This document shows positions 32,032 to 38,664 of a stretch of 48,967 nucleotides of DNA, piece after piece (within the stretch, counting starts at the first letter, position 1; each line of letters opens with the position of its first letter). A program made the position numbers and the translations under genes. The stretch covers positions 1 to 48,967 of the IMG/VR virus record IMGVR_UViG_3300025086_000046; one strand, 5' to 3'. The stretch comes from a virus. The notes below the pieces were generated by a model. That model ran no database searches, had not been told where the DNA came from, and worked only from the letters and a program-made list of their open reading frames with translations.

Positions 32032-32183
32032 TGATCCGGAACTGTGATGATGTATTTTGTAGAAGTTTCACCTCGGGAGTTAACACATCGAACACAATGC
32101 CATGATCCATTAGTTAGTTTTGACACACTATCCAATAGATTTCTAGCAATAATCCAGTTAGTTTGTTTTCTCCAATCACTCAT
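32028..32183 (-). CDS. Small basic protein (51 aa), unknown
   Basis: The ATG at 32183 (MSDWRKQTNWIIARNLLDSV) has AGGAC 7-11 bases upstream and overlaps the preceding gene by 8 bases; the longer in-frame start at 32243 would overlap it much more. The 51-residue product has a helical first half and a beta-like second half with WHCVRCVNSRGETSTKYIIT. A CVRC pair could bind metal, but there is no second pair. Function unknown. Confidence 0.65.
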   Translation of the reverse strand: MSDWRKQTNWIIARNLLDSVSKLTNGSWHCVRCVNSRGETSTKYIITVPDQ

Positions 32184-32388
32184 TTTTGTCCTGTTTGATT
32201 CTTGGATGTGGAGCATACAATGGTCCCGGATAGTTACCAGCAAACTTTGGTTTATTCAGTTTTTTTAGAGCTTCGACAACTTCGGGTGTTTCCTCCCACT
32301 CCCAAGTATCACCACCTTTCGAAATAGATTGTTTTTTCATAGTTTCATCATACATCAGGTCATAGAGAAATTGTTTAATAAGAGACAT
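32176..32388 (-). CDS. Small protein (70 aa), unknown
   Basis: A 70-residue protein (MSLIKQFLYDLMYDETMKKQ, then WEWEETPEVVEALKKL, ending PLYAPHPRIKQDKNE). The N-terminal half is helical; the C-terminal half is Pro-rich and probably extended. It follows the 83-residue gene by 3 bases. No recognised motif. Confidence 0.75.
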   Translation of the reverse strand: MSLIKQFLYDLMYDETMKKQSISKGGDTWEWEETPEVVEALKKLNKPKFAGNYPGPLYAPHPRIKQDKNE

Positions 32389-32391
32389 GAT

Positions 32392-32643
32392 TCAAACTGC
32401 CATTGGAGTGTACTCGGAGCGTGGCATCTGATCAAGGTGGTAACCTGTGACCTCAGCACCGTTAGCGATACGCTCTGCCCACTCATTCTTAGCAGTGAGC
32501 ATGGTGATAGTGCTGTAAGACTTCTGACCGTTAACATTGAACACGACACGCTTTTGGAAACGCTTGACAACAGTGCCAGACTCCTCAGCGATGAATGCTT
32601 CGGGGAAGTAGTCAACTGTGGTGATGGTGTTGGTGAGTTGCAT
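32392..32643 (-). CDS. Small protein (83 aa), unknown, first gene of an operon
   Basis: An 83-residue beta-rich protein: TITTVDYFPEAFIAEESGTV, then FQKRVVFNVNGQKSYSTITM and LTAKNEWAERIANGAEVTGY. It may form a small single beta-sheet domain. It is the first gene behind an early-type promoter and heads the operon that runs to the DUF4385 gene at 31185. GAGAAG lies 8-13 bases upstream of the ATG. Function unknown. Confidence 0.75.
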   Translation of the reverse strand: MQLTNTITTVDYFPEAFIAEESGTVVKRFQKRVVFNVNGQKSYSTITMLTAKNEWAERIANGAEVTGYHLDQMPRSEYTPMAV

Positions 32644-32667
32644 TGGGGTGTTCTTCTCAACAAGTAC

Positions 32668-32696
32668 AATATAGACCCTTTGGCGGTCCTTGGCGA
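32668..32696 (-). promoter_or_regulatory. Early-type promoter TCGCCA-17-TATATT
   Basis: -35 TCGCCA (32691-32696), 17-bp spacer, -10 TATATT (32668-32673). The spacer holds a GACC-GCCAAA-GGGTC hairpin. It drives the six-gene operon 32643-31185. Confidence 0.7.
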
Positions 32697-32723
32697 GGGG
32701 TCTGAGACAGTTCTAGAAGTGTC

Positions 32724-32951
32724 CTACCGGCTGTCCACGCAACGCAATTGGTGCCAATGTTGAGGGAAACAAAGGACACAACAATGAACCTTTTTATGAA
32801 AATTCACAAAACTATCAGATTTATCTTTCACACTTATTTCAATCGTGACGTATTGATCACAAACGAAATAGACCCATCCCTCGAGCACATGACCGAGGGA
32901 ATCTTTCCAGATGACATAATCATCTATTTGTGGATTATAACCAACGGTCAT
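32724..32951 (-). CDS. Small phage protein (75 aa), unknown
   Basis: A 75-residue protein (MTVGYNPQIDDYVIWKDSLG, VEGW-type segment EGWVYFVCDQYVTIEISVKD, end CFPQHWHQLRCVDSR). Aromatic residues, three Cys and several His near the C-terminus make metal binding conceivable. It resembles small hypothetical proteins I associate with T4-like cyanophages (recollection). Its start overlaps the end of the dehydratase gene by 17 bases. It ends the operon that begins upstream of 34422. Confidence 0.75.
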   Translation of the reverse strand: MTVGYNPQIDDYVIWKDSLGHVLEGWVYFVCDQYVTIEISVKDKSDSFVNFHKKVHCCVLCFPQHWHQLRCVDSR

Positions 32952-33951
32952 TACTTAAAGTCCATGCCGTAACTTCAGCAATCCGTTCCCGCACTGATTT
33001 AGCGGGAGTCCATCCAATAGACTTCATTTTACCTCCATCAAGAGCATAGCGAAGATCATGACCAGGACGAGAAGAGTGGAAATCAACTAGTTCATAGTTT
33101 AGTTCACGATCTTGTGAATCTGCAATGATCTGAGCGAGTTCCAAGTTGTTCAATTCCTCAGCACCAACAATGTTGAACTTAGGGCATTTGGCACCACCAT
33201 AGTTCTCCTCCATGACGTTTTTCCCAAGAAGGAACAACACAGCAGACGCAACATCATCCGCATGAATGTAATGACGAGACCCAGGAATTGTGCGAGTGTT
33301 GTCACTATGAATCGTGACACGATCACCATCACGAATGCGACGAATACACATAGGAATGTATTTCTCAGGGTGTTGACGTTCCCCGAACACATTCATTGTG
33401 TGAGTGATGTAAATTGGCATACCATAAGTGTTCTGATATGCTACCGCAAGTTCCTCACCTCCAGCTTTAGTGGCACTGTAAGGATTGGTGGAATTGTAGC
33501 GATCGTTCTCTTTATACTTAATTCCATTTGGCGCAGGACCAAATACCTCATCAGTGCTGAAATACAGGAATCTTTCAAGATTATCCTGAGATCTTGCAAA
33601 CTCAAGAATATTACATGTGCCAACCACATTATCCATGACAAATTCCATGGGATAATCGATACTGCGATCCACATGAGATCCAGCAGCAAGGTGCAGAACA
33701 TAGTCTACTTTACCAATCTCACGACGGACAAGTGGGTTCAGTTCAGCTTTAAGATCGTGGAAGACTACACGAACACGCTTACGTTGTTCTGGTGTGCAAT
33801 CATGCAGGAGAATGTCATTCAGACGATTCAGATTACCACTGTAATCCAGTCGATCAAGAGTGACAATATTCCAATCAGTTTCTTTCAGAATACGGGAAAT
33901 GAGGTGGTGGGCAATGAACCCAGCACCTCCAGTGATAAGAGCAGTCTTCAT
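32935..33951 (-). CDS. dTDP-glucose 4,6-dehydratase-like enzyme (RmlB family, 338 aa)
   Basis: A short-chain dehydrogenase/reductase-type enzyme of the nucleotide-sugar 4,6-dehydratase group. It has the NAD-binding motif TGGAGFI (7-13), HVDRSI (93-98), the catalytic T133-D134-E135 (FSTDEVFG), and Y158-x3-K162 (YSATKAG). NVFGERQHPEKYIP (187-200) matches the RmlB substrate loop. Length is normal for RmlB (about 340-360). RmlB converts dTDP-glucose to the 4-keto-6-deoxy sugar, the first committed step of 6-deoxysugar synthesis. UDP- or GDP-sugar relatives cannot be excluded. No nucleotidyltransferase or other Rml enzyme lies nearby. It overlaps both neighbours and is in an operon of small genes. 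Confidence 0.85.
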   Translation of the reverse strand: MKTALITGGAGFIAHHLISRILKETDWNIVTLDRLDYSGNLNRLNDILLHDCTPEQRKRVRVVFHDLKAELNPLVRREIGKVDYVLHLAAGSHVDRSIDYPMEFVMDNVVGTCNILEFARSQDNLERFLYFSTDEVFGPAPNGIKYKENDRYNSTNPYSATKAGGEELAVAYQNTYGMPIYITHTMNVFGERQHPEKYIPMCIRRIRDGDRVTIHSDNTRTIPGSRHYIHADDVASAVLFLLGKNVMEENYGGAKCPKFNIVGAEELNNLELAQIIADSQDRELNYELVDFHSSRPGHDLRYALDGGKMKSIGWTPAKSVRERIAEVTAWTLSNDRWL

Positions 33952-34139
33952 TTTAGAGTTTCAGAGATATATTCAACGAAGATCCATTCATCAGGTTCTT
34001 CAGTATCGACCACGAACTCTTCCCAGAGAGCGTGCGAATCATCAAATTGGTCTTTGTCTACGAGTTCTTCCATACGTTCCATATAGAAGTTCTCAACATG
34101 TTCAATGCACTCATAGTGCATCTCAGTTTTATCAATCAT
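33948..34139 (-). CDS. Small acidic protein (63 aa), unknown
   Basis: The start at 34139 (MIDKTEMHYECIEHVENFYM) is preferred to the ATG three codons upstream; either overlaps the 96-residue gene. The 63-residue product is very acidic (VVDTEEPDEWIFVEYISETL) and overlaps the dehydratase ATG by 4 bases. Its acidic helical character might suit a protein-binding or DNA-mimic role, but there is no direct evidence. No family is recognised. Confidence 0.7.
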   Translation of the reverse strand: MIDKTEMHYECIEHVENFYMERMEELVDKDQFDDSHALWEEFVVDTEEPDEWIFVEYISETLK

Positions 34140-34422
34140 AAAAAGCACACTCCAAAGGACTGAGATTGATGGTCATAGCAGTATAGGGTCTTGTCGATGA
34201 GATGTCAACCACCGCCCCTATTTTTTTACTGTTGATGGGTGCGTGGTATTGTCGTTTCTTGGTGTTGTAAAATCCCCAGATAGTTTTTGCAGCAATACCA
34301 CCGTTGTAATTGAATTTAGAATGATTGCAGCACCAAATACCAAGAACATCACGTTTAAACGGCACAACATCGTAAGTGTAGTTTTTAGGCGGATCATGTG
34401 GAAAATCTTCAGGTAAGTTCAT
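34132..34422 (-). CDS. Small phage protein (96 aa), unknown
   Basis: A 96-residue protein (MNLPEDFPHDPPKNYTYDVV, then DVLGIWCCNHSKFNYNGG, ending TINLSPLECAFYD). It includes TIWGFYNTKKRQYHAPINSK. Cys/His residues (WCCNHS) are present but do not form a known zinc motif. It overlaps genes on both sides. Length and composition fit a small beta-rich early protein. Function unknown. Confidence 0.8.
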   Translation of the reverse strand: MNLPEDFPHDPPKNYTYDVVPFKRDVLGIWCCNHSKFNYNGGIAAKTIWGFYNTKKRQYHAPINSKKIGAVVDISSTRPYTAMTINLSPLECAFYD

Positions 34423-34841
34423 TTCGGAATACTAACAACTTGTGGATCTTTGTCATTGAAACTATTCATATCAATGCAGACCCAGGTATATTCATCGCAA
34501 ACTTTGCGATAGACATAGTGATACTCTTCTCCACGTTCCTTGTTAGCATATGCACCAAGGTTACGATCAAGACGCGGAGGGCATTCTTCACCACGCGCAG
34601 AATAGTATTGAGGACCCCATTCTGCTTTCTTATCCATCGTGCCATCAGAATTGCGGAAGCAGTCATCAGTCCAGCAGACTGACATATCACCACCGTCAAT
34701 CAGTTCTGCTACTTTCTCCTTTGTATTGTAGTGCGTTTCAAGTGTCCTGCCCAACCAAGAAGGATAACCGTCCCAATGATGATAAACAGAAAGAATTGAG
34801 TCATCTGAGAGTTGAAGTCCGATGCGTGAACGTGTGCCCAT
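34419..34841 (-). CDS. Phage protein of unknown function (140 aa), MGTRSRIG type
   Basis: A 140-residue protein starting MGTRSRIGLQLSDDSILSVY, then HHWDGYPSWLGRTLETHYNT. I recognise this MGTRSRIG...YHHWDGYP opening from hypothetical proteins of many T4-like and other phages, but no activity is assigned. The conserved His, Trp, Asp and Gly near the N-terminus could mark a catalytic or ligand site. It overlaps the next gene by 4 bases and heads the operon that contains the dehydratase. There is no obvious promoter box immediately upstream. Confidence 0.8.
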   Translation of the reverse strand: MGTRSRIGLQLSDDSILSVYHHWDGYPSWLGRTLETHYNTKEKVAELIDGGDMSVCWTDDCFRNSDGTMDKKAEWGPQYYSARGEECPPRLDRNLGAYANKERGEEYHYVYRKVCDEYTWVCIDMNSFNDKDPQVVSIPK

Positions 34842-34869
34842 TATGTAGAAGAATTAGGTGAAAATGTGA

Positions 34870-34884
34870 GAGTGAAGATCACTC
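34870..34884 (-). terminator. Hairpin GAGTG/CACTC at the stop of the 61-residue gene
   Basis: A perfect 5-bp stem with a 5-base loop, containing the stop codon at 34879-34881. A short T stretch (CATTTTC) follows on the minus strand, so it may terminate weakly. Confidence 0.45.
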
Positions 34885-35064
34885 AAAAGATGGAATCTTT
34901 GCTTTTGCTTCTGCCGCATACTTTTCAGAATAAACACCAGCAATCCACTCACTTTCAAGTTGTGTTGGTTGATCACCGTATCCAATTTGTGGACCGCCAT
35001 CAGTCTTCCGACCGACCCAAACGCGTTGACGGTCAGTGATGCGTGATGCTTGAGAGAGGATCAT
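34879..35064 (-). CDS. Small protein (61 aa), unknown
   Basis: A 61-residue protein (MILSQASRITDRQRVWVGRK, then TDGGPQIGYGDQPTQLESEW, ending AEAKAKIPSFE). It is a single-gene unit behind the fourth copy of the 31-bp promoter/RBS repeat; AAAGGAAC lies close upstream of the ATG. The Gly/Gln-rich centre suggests a small beta domain followed by a helix. Function unknown. Confidence 0.75.
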   Translation of the reverse strand: MILSQASRITDRQRVWVGRKTDGGPQIGYGDQPTQLESEWIAGVYSEKYAAEAKAKIPSFE

Positions 35065-35069
35065 GGTGT

Positions 35070-35100
35070 GTTCCTTTGACTCTTTAATAATACACGAAAA
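35070..35100 (-). repeat. 31-bp intergenic repeat, copy 4
   Basis: Identical to the three copies between 27.6 and 29.9 kb, although more than 5 kb away. It holds the -10 TATTAT and the ribosome-binding site of the 61-residue gene. Confidence 0.9.
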
Positions 35101-35115
35101 CGGGGGTCACTCAAC
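35087..35115 (-). promoter_or_regulatory. Early-type promoter TTGAGT-16-TATTAT in a terminator loop
   Basis: The -10 is TATTAT (35087-35092). The -35 is TTGAGT with 16-bp spacing (35109-35114) or GTTGAG with 17, lying in the loop of the GGGGGT/ACCCCC hairpin. Confidence 0.65.
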
Positions 35116-35141
35116 CCCCAGTGTGACACCAGTCGAACTGG
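35102..35141 (-). terminator. Two tandem hairpins after the 73-residue gene
   Basis: First on the transcript is ACCAGT/ACTGGT (about 35127-35141, extended by flanking bases), then GGGGGT/ACCCCC (35102-35119, perfect 6 bp) followed by GTTTTCG. This is a good rho-independent-like arrangement. Confidence 0.65.
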
Positions 35142-35363
35142 TCAGTCACTCAATTTTCCGCCGCGTCTGCGTTGACCGGGGGAATCAATAAGTTTATTAA
35201 CATAATCGTCCACAATTTCAGAACTCTTTAGACTCTGCACCATATATTCGGCAAAGTCTTCCATTTTGTCAGGGTGAATTGCTGTAATGTCTGTCTCTTC
35301 GACAGCAAGTTTTATTGATTCAATTTCCTGATCGGAGAGTTGTTTTTTGCGGTCGAAGCTCAT
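35142..35363 (-). CDS. Small acidic protein (73 aa), unknown
   Basis: A 73-residue helical acidic protein (MSFDRKKQLSDQEIESIKLA to DYVNKLIDSPGQRRRGGKLSD) ending in a basic Arg/Gly patch that could bind nucleic acid. It overlaps the 69-residue gene by 4 bases and is the last gene of a four-gene unit (35932-35142). No family is recognised. Confidence 0.75.
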   Translation of the reverse strand: MSFDRKKQLSDQEIESIKLAVEETDITAIHPDKMEDFAEYMVQSLKSSEIVDDYVNKLIDSPGQRRRGGKLSD

Positions 35364-35569
35364 TTGTCTGTCAATGGTGTGAGTGGTTCAATCTTTTCCA
35401 TTTCTTCCCATACTTTTTTAAAAGTATCGGAATCCCAGGTGTCTTGTGATTCTGGAGTATCCCAGAAATCCTCCCAATCTTTAGGAGAGTCCGTAACATC
35501 TTTTATACACTCTTCTCTATCAACTTTGATCTCATCAACGTAACATTCAACTTTATTAGCATCTATCAT
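35360..35569 (-). CDS. Very acidic small protein (69 aa)
   Basis: A 69-residue protein with about one third Asp/Glu (MIDANKVECYVDEIKVDREE, DSPKDWEDFWDTPESQDTWD, then TFKKVWEEMEKIEPLTPLTDK). The repeated Asp/Trp pattern is striking. Such acidity is typical of DNA-mimic or enzyme-inhibitor proteins of phages, but this is only a hypothesis. It overlaps both neighbours in the 35932-35142 unit. Confidence 0.75.
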   Translation of the reverse strand: MIDANKVECYVDEIKVDREECIKDVTDSPKDWEDFWDTPESQDTWDSDTFKKVWEEMEKIEPLTPLTDK

Positions 35570-35735
35570 TCTTAAACTCCTTACGACACTTCTTTAGTTC
35601 TTTAAGTTCGGTTTTAATCATTTGGTAAGCGTCTTCTGGACTGATACGCCTACTCATCTCCATTGCAATAGTAAACTCCACTCTGGTGCCAAAGTGTTTC
35701 AATGCCTCTTCAAAGCAGTTTAACTCTTCATACAT
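35556..35735 (-). CDS. Small helical protein (59 aa), unknown
   Basis: The start at 35735 (MYEELNCFEEALKHFGTRVE) overlaps the upstream stop region and is preferred to one three codons earlier. The 59-residue product is helical with a basic end (ELKELKKCRKEFKNDRC). The pattern FTIAMEMSRRISPEDAYQMI suggests a helix-turn-helix-like bundle, not confirmed. It overlaps the 69-residue gene by 14 bases. Confidence 0.7.
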   Translation of the reverse strand: MYEELNCFEEALKHFGTRVEFTIAMEMSRRISPEDAYQMIKTELKELKKCRKEFKNDRC

Positions 35736-35932
35736 TAGTACCACCTCTTTGTTTTAAGATATTCGAGAACATCTTCACGAACATCCATCAATTCATGATA
35801 ACACTTTTGATTGTGAGCGCAAGATCTTAATGTAGGATCTGGTTCAATGACAGATTCGATGAAAATGTCAAGTCCTCGATTCCATTTGTCTTTCTTAGAT
35901 TCGCCGGCAGGAATAGTGTTTTGATCTTTCAT
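35735..35932 (-). CDS. Small protein (65 aa), unknown
   Basis: A 65-residue protein (MKDQNTIPAGESKKDKWNRG, then DIFIESVIEPDPTLRSCAHN, ending LEYLKTKRWY). It starts a four-gene overlapping unit that follows the helicase by 28 bases. A TTAAATA element lies upstream. The C-terminal half is helical with Cys/His (RSCAHNQKCYHE), possibly metal-binding. No family is recognised. Confidence 0.7.
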   Translation of the reverse strand: MKDQNTIPAGESKKDKWNRGLDIFIESVIEPDPTLRSCAHNQKCYHELMDVREDVLEYLKTKRWY

Positions 35933-35950
35933 GAGATAAAGCGATTGGTA

Positions 35951-35958
35951 CTATTTAA
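35951..35958 (-). promoter_or_regulatory. Possible late promoter TTAAATAG
   Basis: The minus strand reads TTAAATAG in the short gap between the helicase stop and the 65-residue gene. It fits the late element form used at 25531, but is a short A/T motif and could be chance. Confidence 0.4.
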
Positions 35959-35960
35959 TG

Positions 35961-37127
35961 TCACCGACGAACGGTGGAGATTGCGGGTTGACCTTGGTTG
36001 AACACGGTATCAACAACTGCCTGAACGGATCTGGCAGTGCTGATGCCCACTCTATCATAAACAGGGACACAGACAAGCCCAAACGTCTTCTGGCGGTCGC
36101 CTAGACGGATCACCCGACCGATAGACTGACTGATACCAATGTAATCCATGTTTCGCATGAACAACACAGCTTCTAGTCCCTTGACATTCATACCCTCAGA
36201 CAGGATAGAGTGGTGAATAACCACAAATTTCTTGGAAGAATCCTGACCCCAAGTGTTCAAGGTGTCGAAGAACTCTCCACGACTGACTTTCTCACCGTCA
36301 ATGATTGCACCAGTCTTAGATGTGATCACCATCCAAGAATAACCACGGTCGAACAACTTAGAACAGAACAAAGATTCCTGAATAAGGTTGATGATCTGTT
36401 TGGTAGAACGTGCAGCAATCAGTATTTTGTTGAGAGAGTTGCTATCAATGGTGTCCAACAAATTCTTACAATCAGACTGTTTGAAATCACCCTGAGGCAA
36501 CTCCTGAACCACAACCTTAGGTGGCAAGATGTAACCCTCGTCAACCAGTTTGGGTGCGGGAACATTGCAAATCACCTGCCCATAGACAGCACCATCATTC
36601 ATTCCTGGTTTGAAGATGGTAAGAGAATGCTTAGGAGTAGCAGTAAAAAAGTAGCAACGATCAGCATCGTCAGAGAAGAACTCAGTAGCAGGGAAGAAGT
36701 TACGTTTGACGGAATTGTGTGCTTCGTCGAAGTAAATTGTATTGACTGAGATACCCGACTCCTGAACACGTCGCAGGGAATTGTAGGTAGTAAAGATAAT
36801 ACGATTACGTTTCCAAGTTTGCACCGCCCAGTCGTAGATATAGTCTGATTTAGTGGTAGATTCGTGATGAGTTTCTCCACTGTGAACATGAAGAACACGC
36901 ACCATAGGATCAGTGATGTGCTCTAGAAACTCAGATGAAAGTTGTTCCGCGAGAAGAATACGAGGAGCAACAACAACAATAGTCTGAGGAATATCACCAC
37001 TGAACAGACGCAAAGCATCAGTGATCATGGTGAGAGTCTTGCCACCACCAGTGGGCACGATGATTTGACCCTTGGAGTGAGTCAACATCGCGTCACATGC
37101 ACTTTGTTGATGGGGACGAAGTTGCAT
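35961..37127 (-). CDS. DEAD/DEAH-box (SF2) helicase (388 aa)
   Basis: A superfamily 2 helicase or translocase. It has Q-motif-like LRPHQQSACDAM (3-14), Walker A PTGGGKT (25-31), motif Ia VVVAPRILLAEQL (51-63), DEAH (134-137), motif III TAT (162-164), and motif VI QSIGRVIRLGDR (334-345) with the arginine finger. At 388 residues it has the two RecA-like domains and little else, shorter than T4 UvsW (about 500). Phage relatives remodel recombination or replication intermediates; the exact substrate is unknown. The ribosome site AGAAGG is 4-9 bases upstream. It has its own promoter embedded in the preceding terminator. Confidence 0.88.
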   Translation of the reverse strand: MQLRPHQQSACDAMLTHSKGQIIVPTGGGKTLTMITDALRLFSGDIPQTIVVVAPRILLAEQLSSEFLEHITDPMVRVLHVHSGETHHESTTKSDYIYDWAVQTWKRNRIIFTTYNSLRRVQESGISVNTIYFDEAHNSVKRNFFPATEFFSDDADRCYFFTATPKHSLTIFKPGMNDGAVYGQVICNVPAPKLVDEGYILPPKVVVQELPQGDFKQSDCKNLLDTIDSNSLNKILIAARSTKQIINLIQESLFCSKLFDRGYSWMVITSKTGAIIDGEKVSRGEFFDTLNTWGQDSSKKFVVIHHSILSEGMNVKGLEAVLFMRNMDYIGISQSIGRVIRLGDRQKTFGLVCVPVYDRVGISTARSVQAVVDTVFNQGQPAISTVRR

Positions 37128-37147
37128 AACCTTCTGTCGATGAATAT

Positions 37148-37176
37148 ATGATATAACAAAAAAGGGGACTCGGCGA
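37148..37176 (-). promoter_or_regulatory. Early-type promoter TCGCCG-17-TATCAT inside a terminator
   Basis: -35 TCGCCG (37171-37176), 17-bp spacer, -10 TATCAT (37148-37153), upstream of the helicase. The -35 is the loop of a strong GC-rich terminator hairpin and the T-run forms part of the spacer. Confidence 0.65.
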
Positions 37177-37183
37177 GCCCCCT
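37158..37183 (-). terminator. Rho-independent terminator after the DUF262-HNH gene
   Basis: On the minus strand AGGGGGCTCG pairs with CGAGTCCCCT (one mismatch/bulge), followed directly by TTTTTT. It lies 23 bases after the stop at 37206. It is the clearest intrinsic terminator in the window. Confidence 0.85.
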
Positions 37184-37205
37184 ATGACAGTTATTCAAGT
37201 GGTTA

Positions 37206-38549
37206 TCAGGAGATTGGGTTTCGACCCAGTTTCAGGTTGTCCTCAGTCTCCTGAATGGCACAGTTCTCATCATCATGTGTACTGCCACCATCAGCGTGAG
37301 GTGTAATGTGTCCACCTTGATAGACGCTGGGATCGAAGAGTTTACCCTTCTCGATCTCCTTACCTTCAGGAGTAACCCAGTCCTGGCGTACAGCGGCAAC
37401 AAACTTCTGTTCCTTCGTGAAAGAACGACGGTTGTCCAGTTGTGTGCAATAGGACTCGGGTTTCCAAGTGCGAGTGATAATCTCACGACGCAACTTGTTG
37501 AAGTTCGCCTCACGAGATCTCATGAGTTCCTTATAAGTCTTCCAACTCCCGTTGGCGTAACTGTAAGTATCAGAGTCAGTGAGTCGAGCAGCATGGGTCT
37601 TCATGTAGTCATCAATGAATCCTATAGGATTACTGATGTTGAAGTTGTTGTCCTTCAGATCCTTCATAACAGAGAAGAGGTCAAGAACACAGTTCTTGTT
37701 GGGAAGAGCATCAAGATTGTCACCCATGAATGTGATGAAAGACTTGAAGTCTGATGCAAACTTGCCAATGAGTTGGTCCTCAGTTGACCCGCACTCATAA
37801 GCAGACCACATGGACTTGTCGGAAATAGTAACACTCAGTCCATGGAAGTAGATGAGAGCAAGTCCAGCGATGAAGTCATCAACCTTACGACGATTGATGT
37901 CATTGGGTTTGAAGAACTTCTTCAATGTGCCCTCGTATGTAGTAGCAAGGTCACGGATAGTATTACAGAAGTCAGAGATAACAGCGTTACGCTTCTCAGG
38001 ACCGTTGAGAGAGATACCATCATTCATACGAATGAAGAGTTGAGAGAGTTGGCTGCGAGTAGCAACACTGATGACCTCAACAGTCACCACAGCATTCAAG
38101 AATGCTTTAAGAACTACATTAGGGAGAGTTTCGTAGGTGTCATTCTGACCCTCAATGATCTCAATAACTTGACCACAAATCTCATAAAAACCTGATTGAA
38201 TACCAAACTCATTGCGAATAAACTGGGAGAGAGTGGTTACACGGTTGTTGGAATCGATGTTCAGAAAATCAATACCGCGACCCTTCCAGAGTTTATAATA
38301 CTGTTTGTCCGCGGCAATCTTCGAAGTAATCTTGCAAGCGTCTGTAGAGGCAAGGATGAACTTGGAGGGTGCCATACCCAGAATCACTGAAGTGACGTAT
38401 GATTTCTTATTGTCAAGAGACCAGCGAACTCGGGATTGGAAGGAGTAATCAGCACGGGTCTTGGTTGCCATGTCTGACATGAAAGACTCGACCGAGTACT
38501 TGTAGAAATCCGATTGAATCGGAAAGAAAGCAATTGATTTAGTTGACAT
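37206..38549 (-). CDS. DUF262-like protein with C-terminal HNH nuclease motif (447 aa)
   Basis: The start at 38549 (MSTKSIAFFPIQSDFYKYSV) has AAGG 6-9 bases upstream; a longer frame to 38657 would read through the promoter. The N-terminal part fits DUF262 (ParB/GmrS-like): YSFQSRVRWSLDNKKSYVTS (35-54), a variant of the DGQQR motif as I98-D99-S-N-N-R103-VTTL, and LFIRMNDGISLNGPEKRNAV (171-190). The C-terminus has an HNH-type motif, GGHITPHADGGSTHDDEN (412-429). DUF262 plus HNH is the architecture of GmrSD/BrxU/SspE-type nucleotide-dependent nucleases, usually bacterial defence. In a phage it could cut competing or host DNA, or be a free-standing nuclease. Its role is inferred. Confidence 0.75.
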   Translation of the reverse strand: MSTKSIAFFPIQSDFYKYSVESFMSDMATKTRADYSFQSRVRWSLDNKKSYVTSVILGMAPSKFILASTDACKITSKIAADKQYYKLWKGRGIDFLNIDSNNRVTTLSQFIRNEFGIQSGFYEICGQVIEIIEGQNDTYETLPNVVLKAFLNAVVTVEVISVATRSQLSQLFIRMNDGISLNGPEKRNAVISDFCNTIRDLATTYEGTLKKFFKPNDINRRKVDDFIAGLALIYFHGLSVTISDKSMWSAYECGSTEDQLIGKFASDFKSFITFMGDNLDALPNKNCVLDLFSVMKDLKDNNFNISNPIGFIDDYMKTHAARLTDSDTYSYANGSWKTYKELMRSREANFNKLRREIITRTWKPESYCTQLDNRRSFTKEQKFVAAVRQDWVTPEGKEIEKGKLFDPSVYQGGHITPHADGGSTHDDENCAIQETEDNLKLGRNPIS

Positions 38550-38625
38550 TTTACCTTTTTTAGTAGGACTAGGTGGGTGTGACTTAGAGCAACCATACAG
38601 AGGTCGGTCATCCATCAACAAGGTC

Positions 38626-38654
38626 AATATACACTGGTCAGAGGTGGGTGGCAA
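38626..38654 (-). promoter_or_regulatory. Early-type promoter TTGCCA-17-TATATT in a terminator hairpin
   Basis: -35 TTGCCA (38649-38654), 17-bp spacer, -10 TATATT (38626-38631), upstream of the DUF262-HNH gene with a leader of about 70 bases. The -35 forms the apical loop of the hairpin at 38636-38664. Confidence 0.72.
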
Positions 38655-38664
38655 CACCCTGACC
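38636..38664 (-). terminator. Nested hairpin after the 67-residue gene
   Basis: Outer stem GGTCAG/CTGACC (perfect 6 bp) and inner stem GGTG/CACC, starting at the stop codon of the 67-residue gene. No long T-run follows. It overlaps the next promoter. Confidence 0.6.

Noticed and set aside
38550-38657. 36-residue N-terminal extension of the DUF262-HNH protein
   Set aside because: It would begin upstream of the -10 box and read through the leader; the ATG at 38549 has a good AAGG site.
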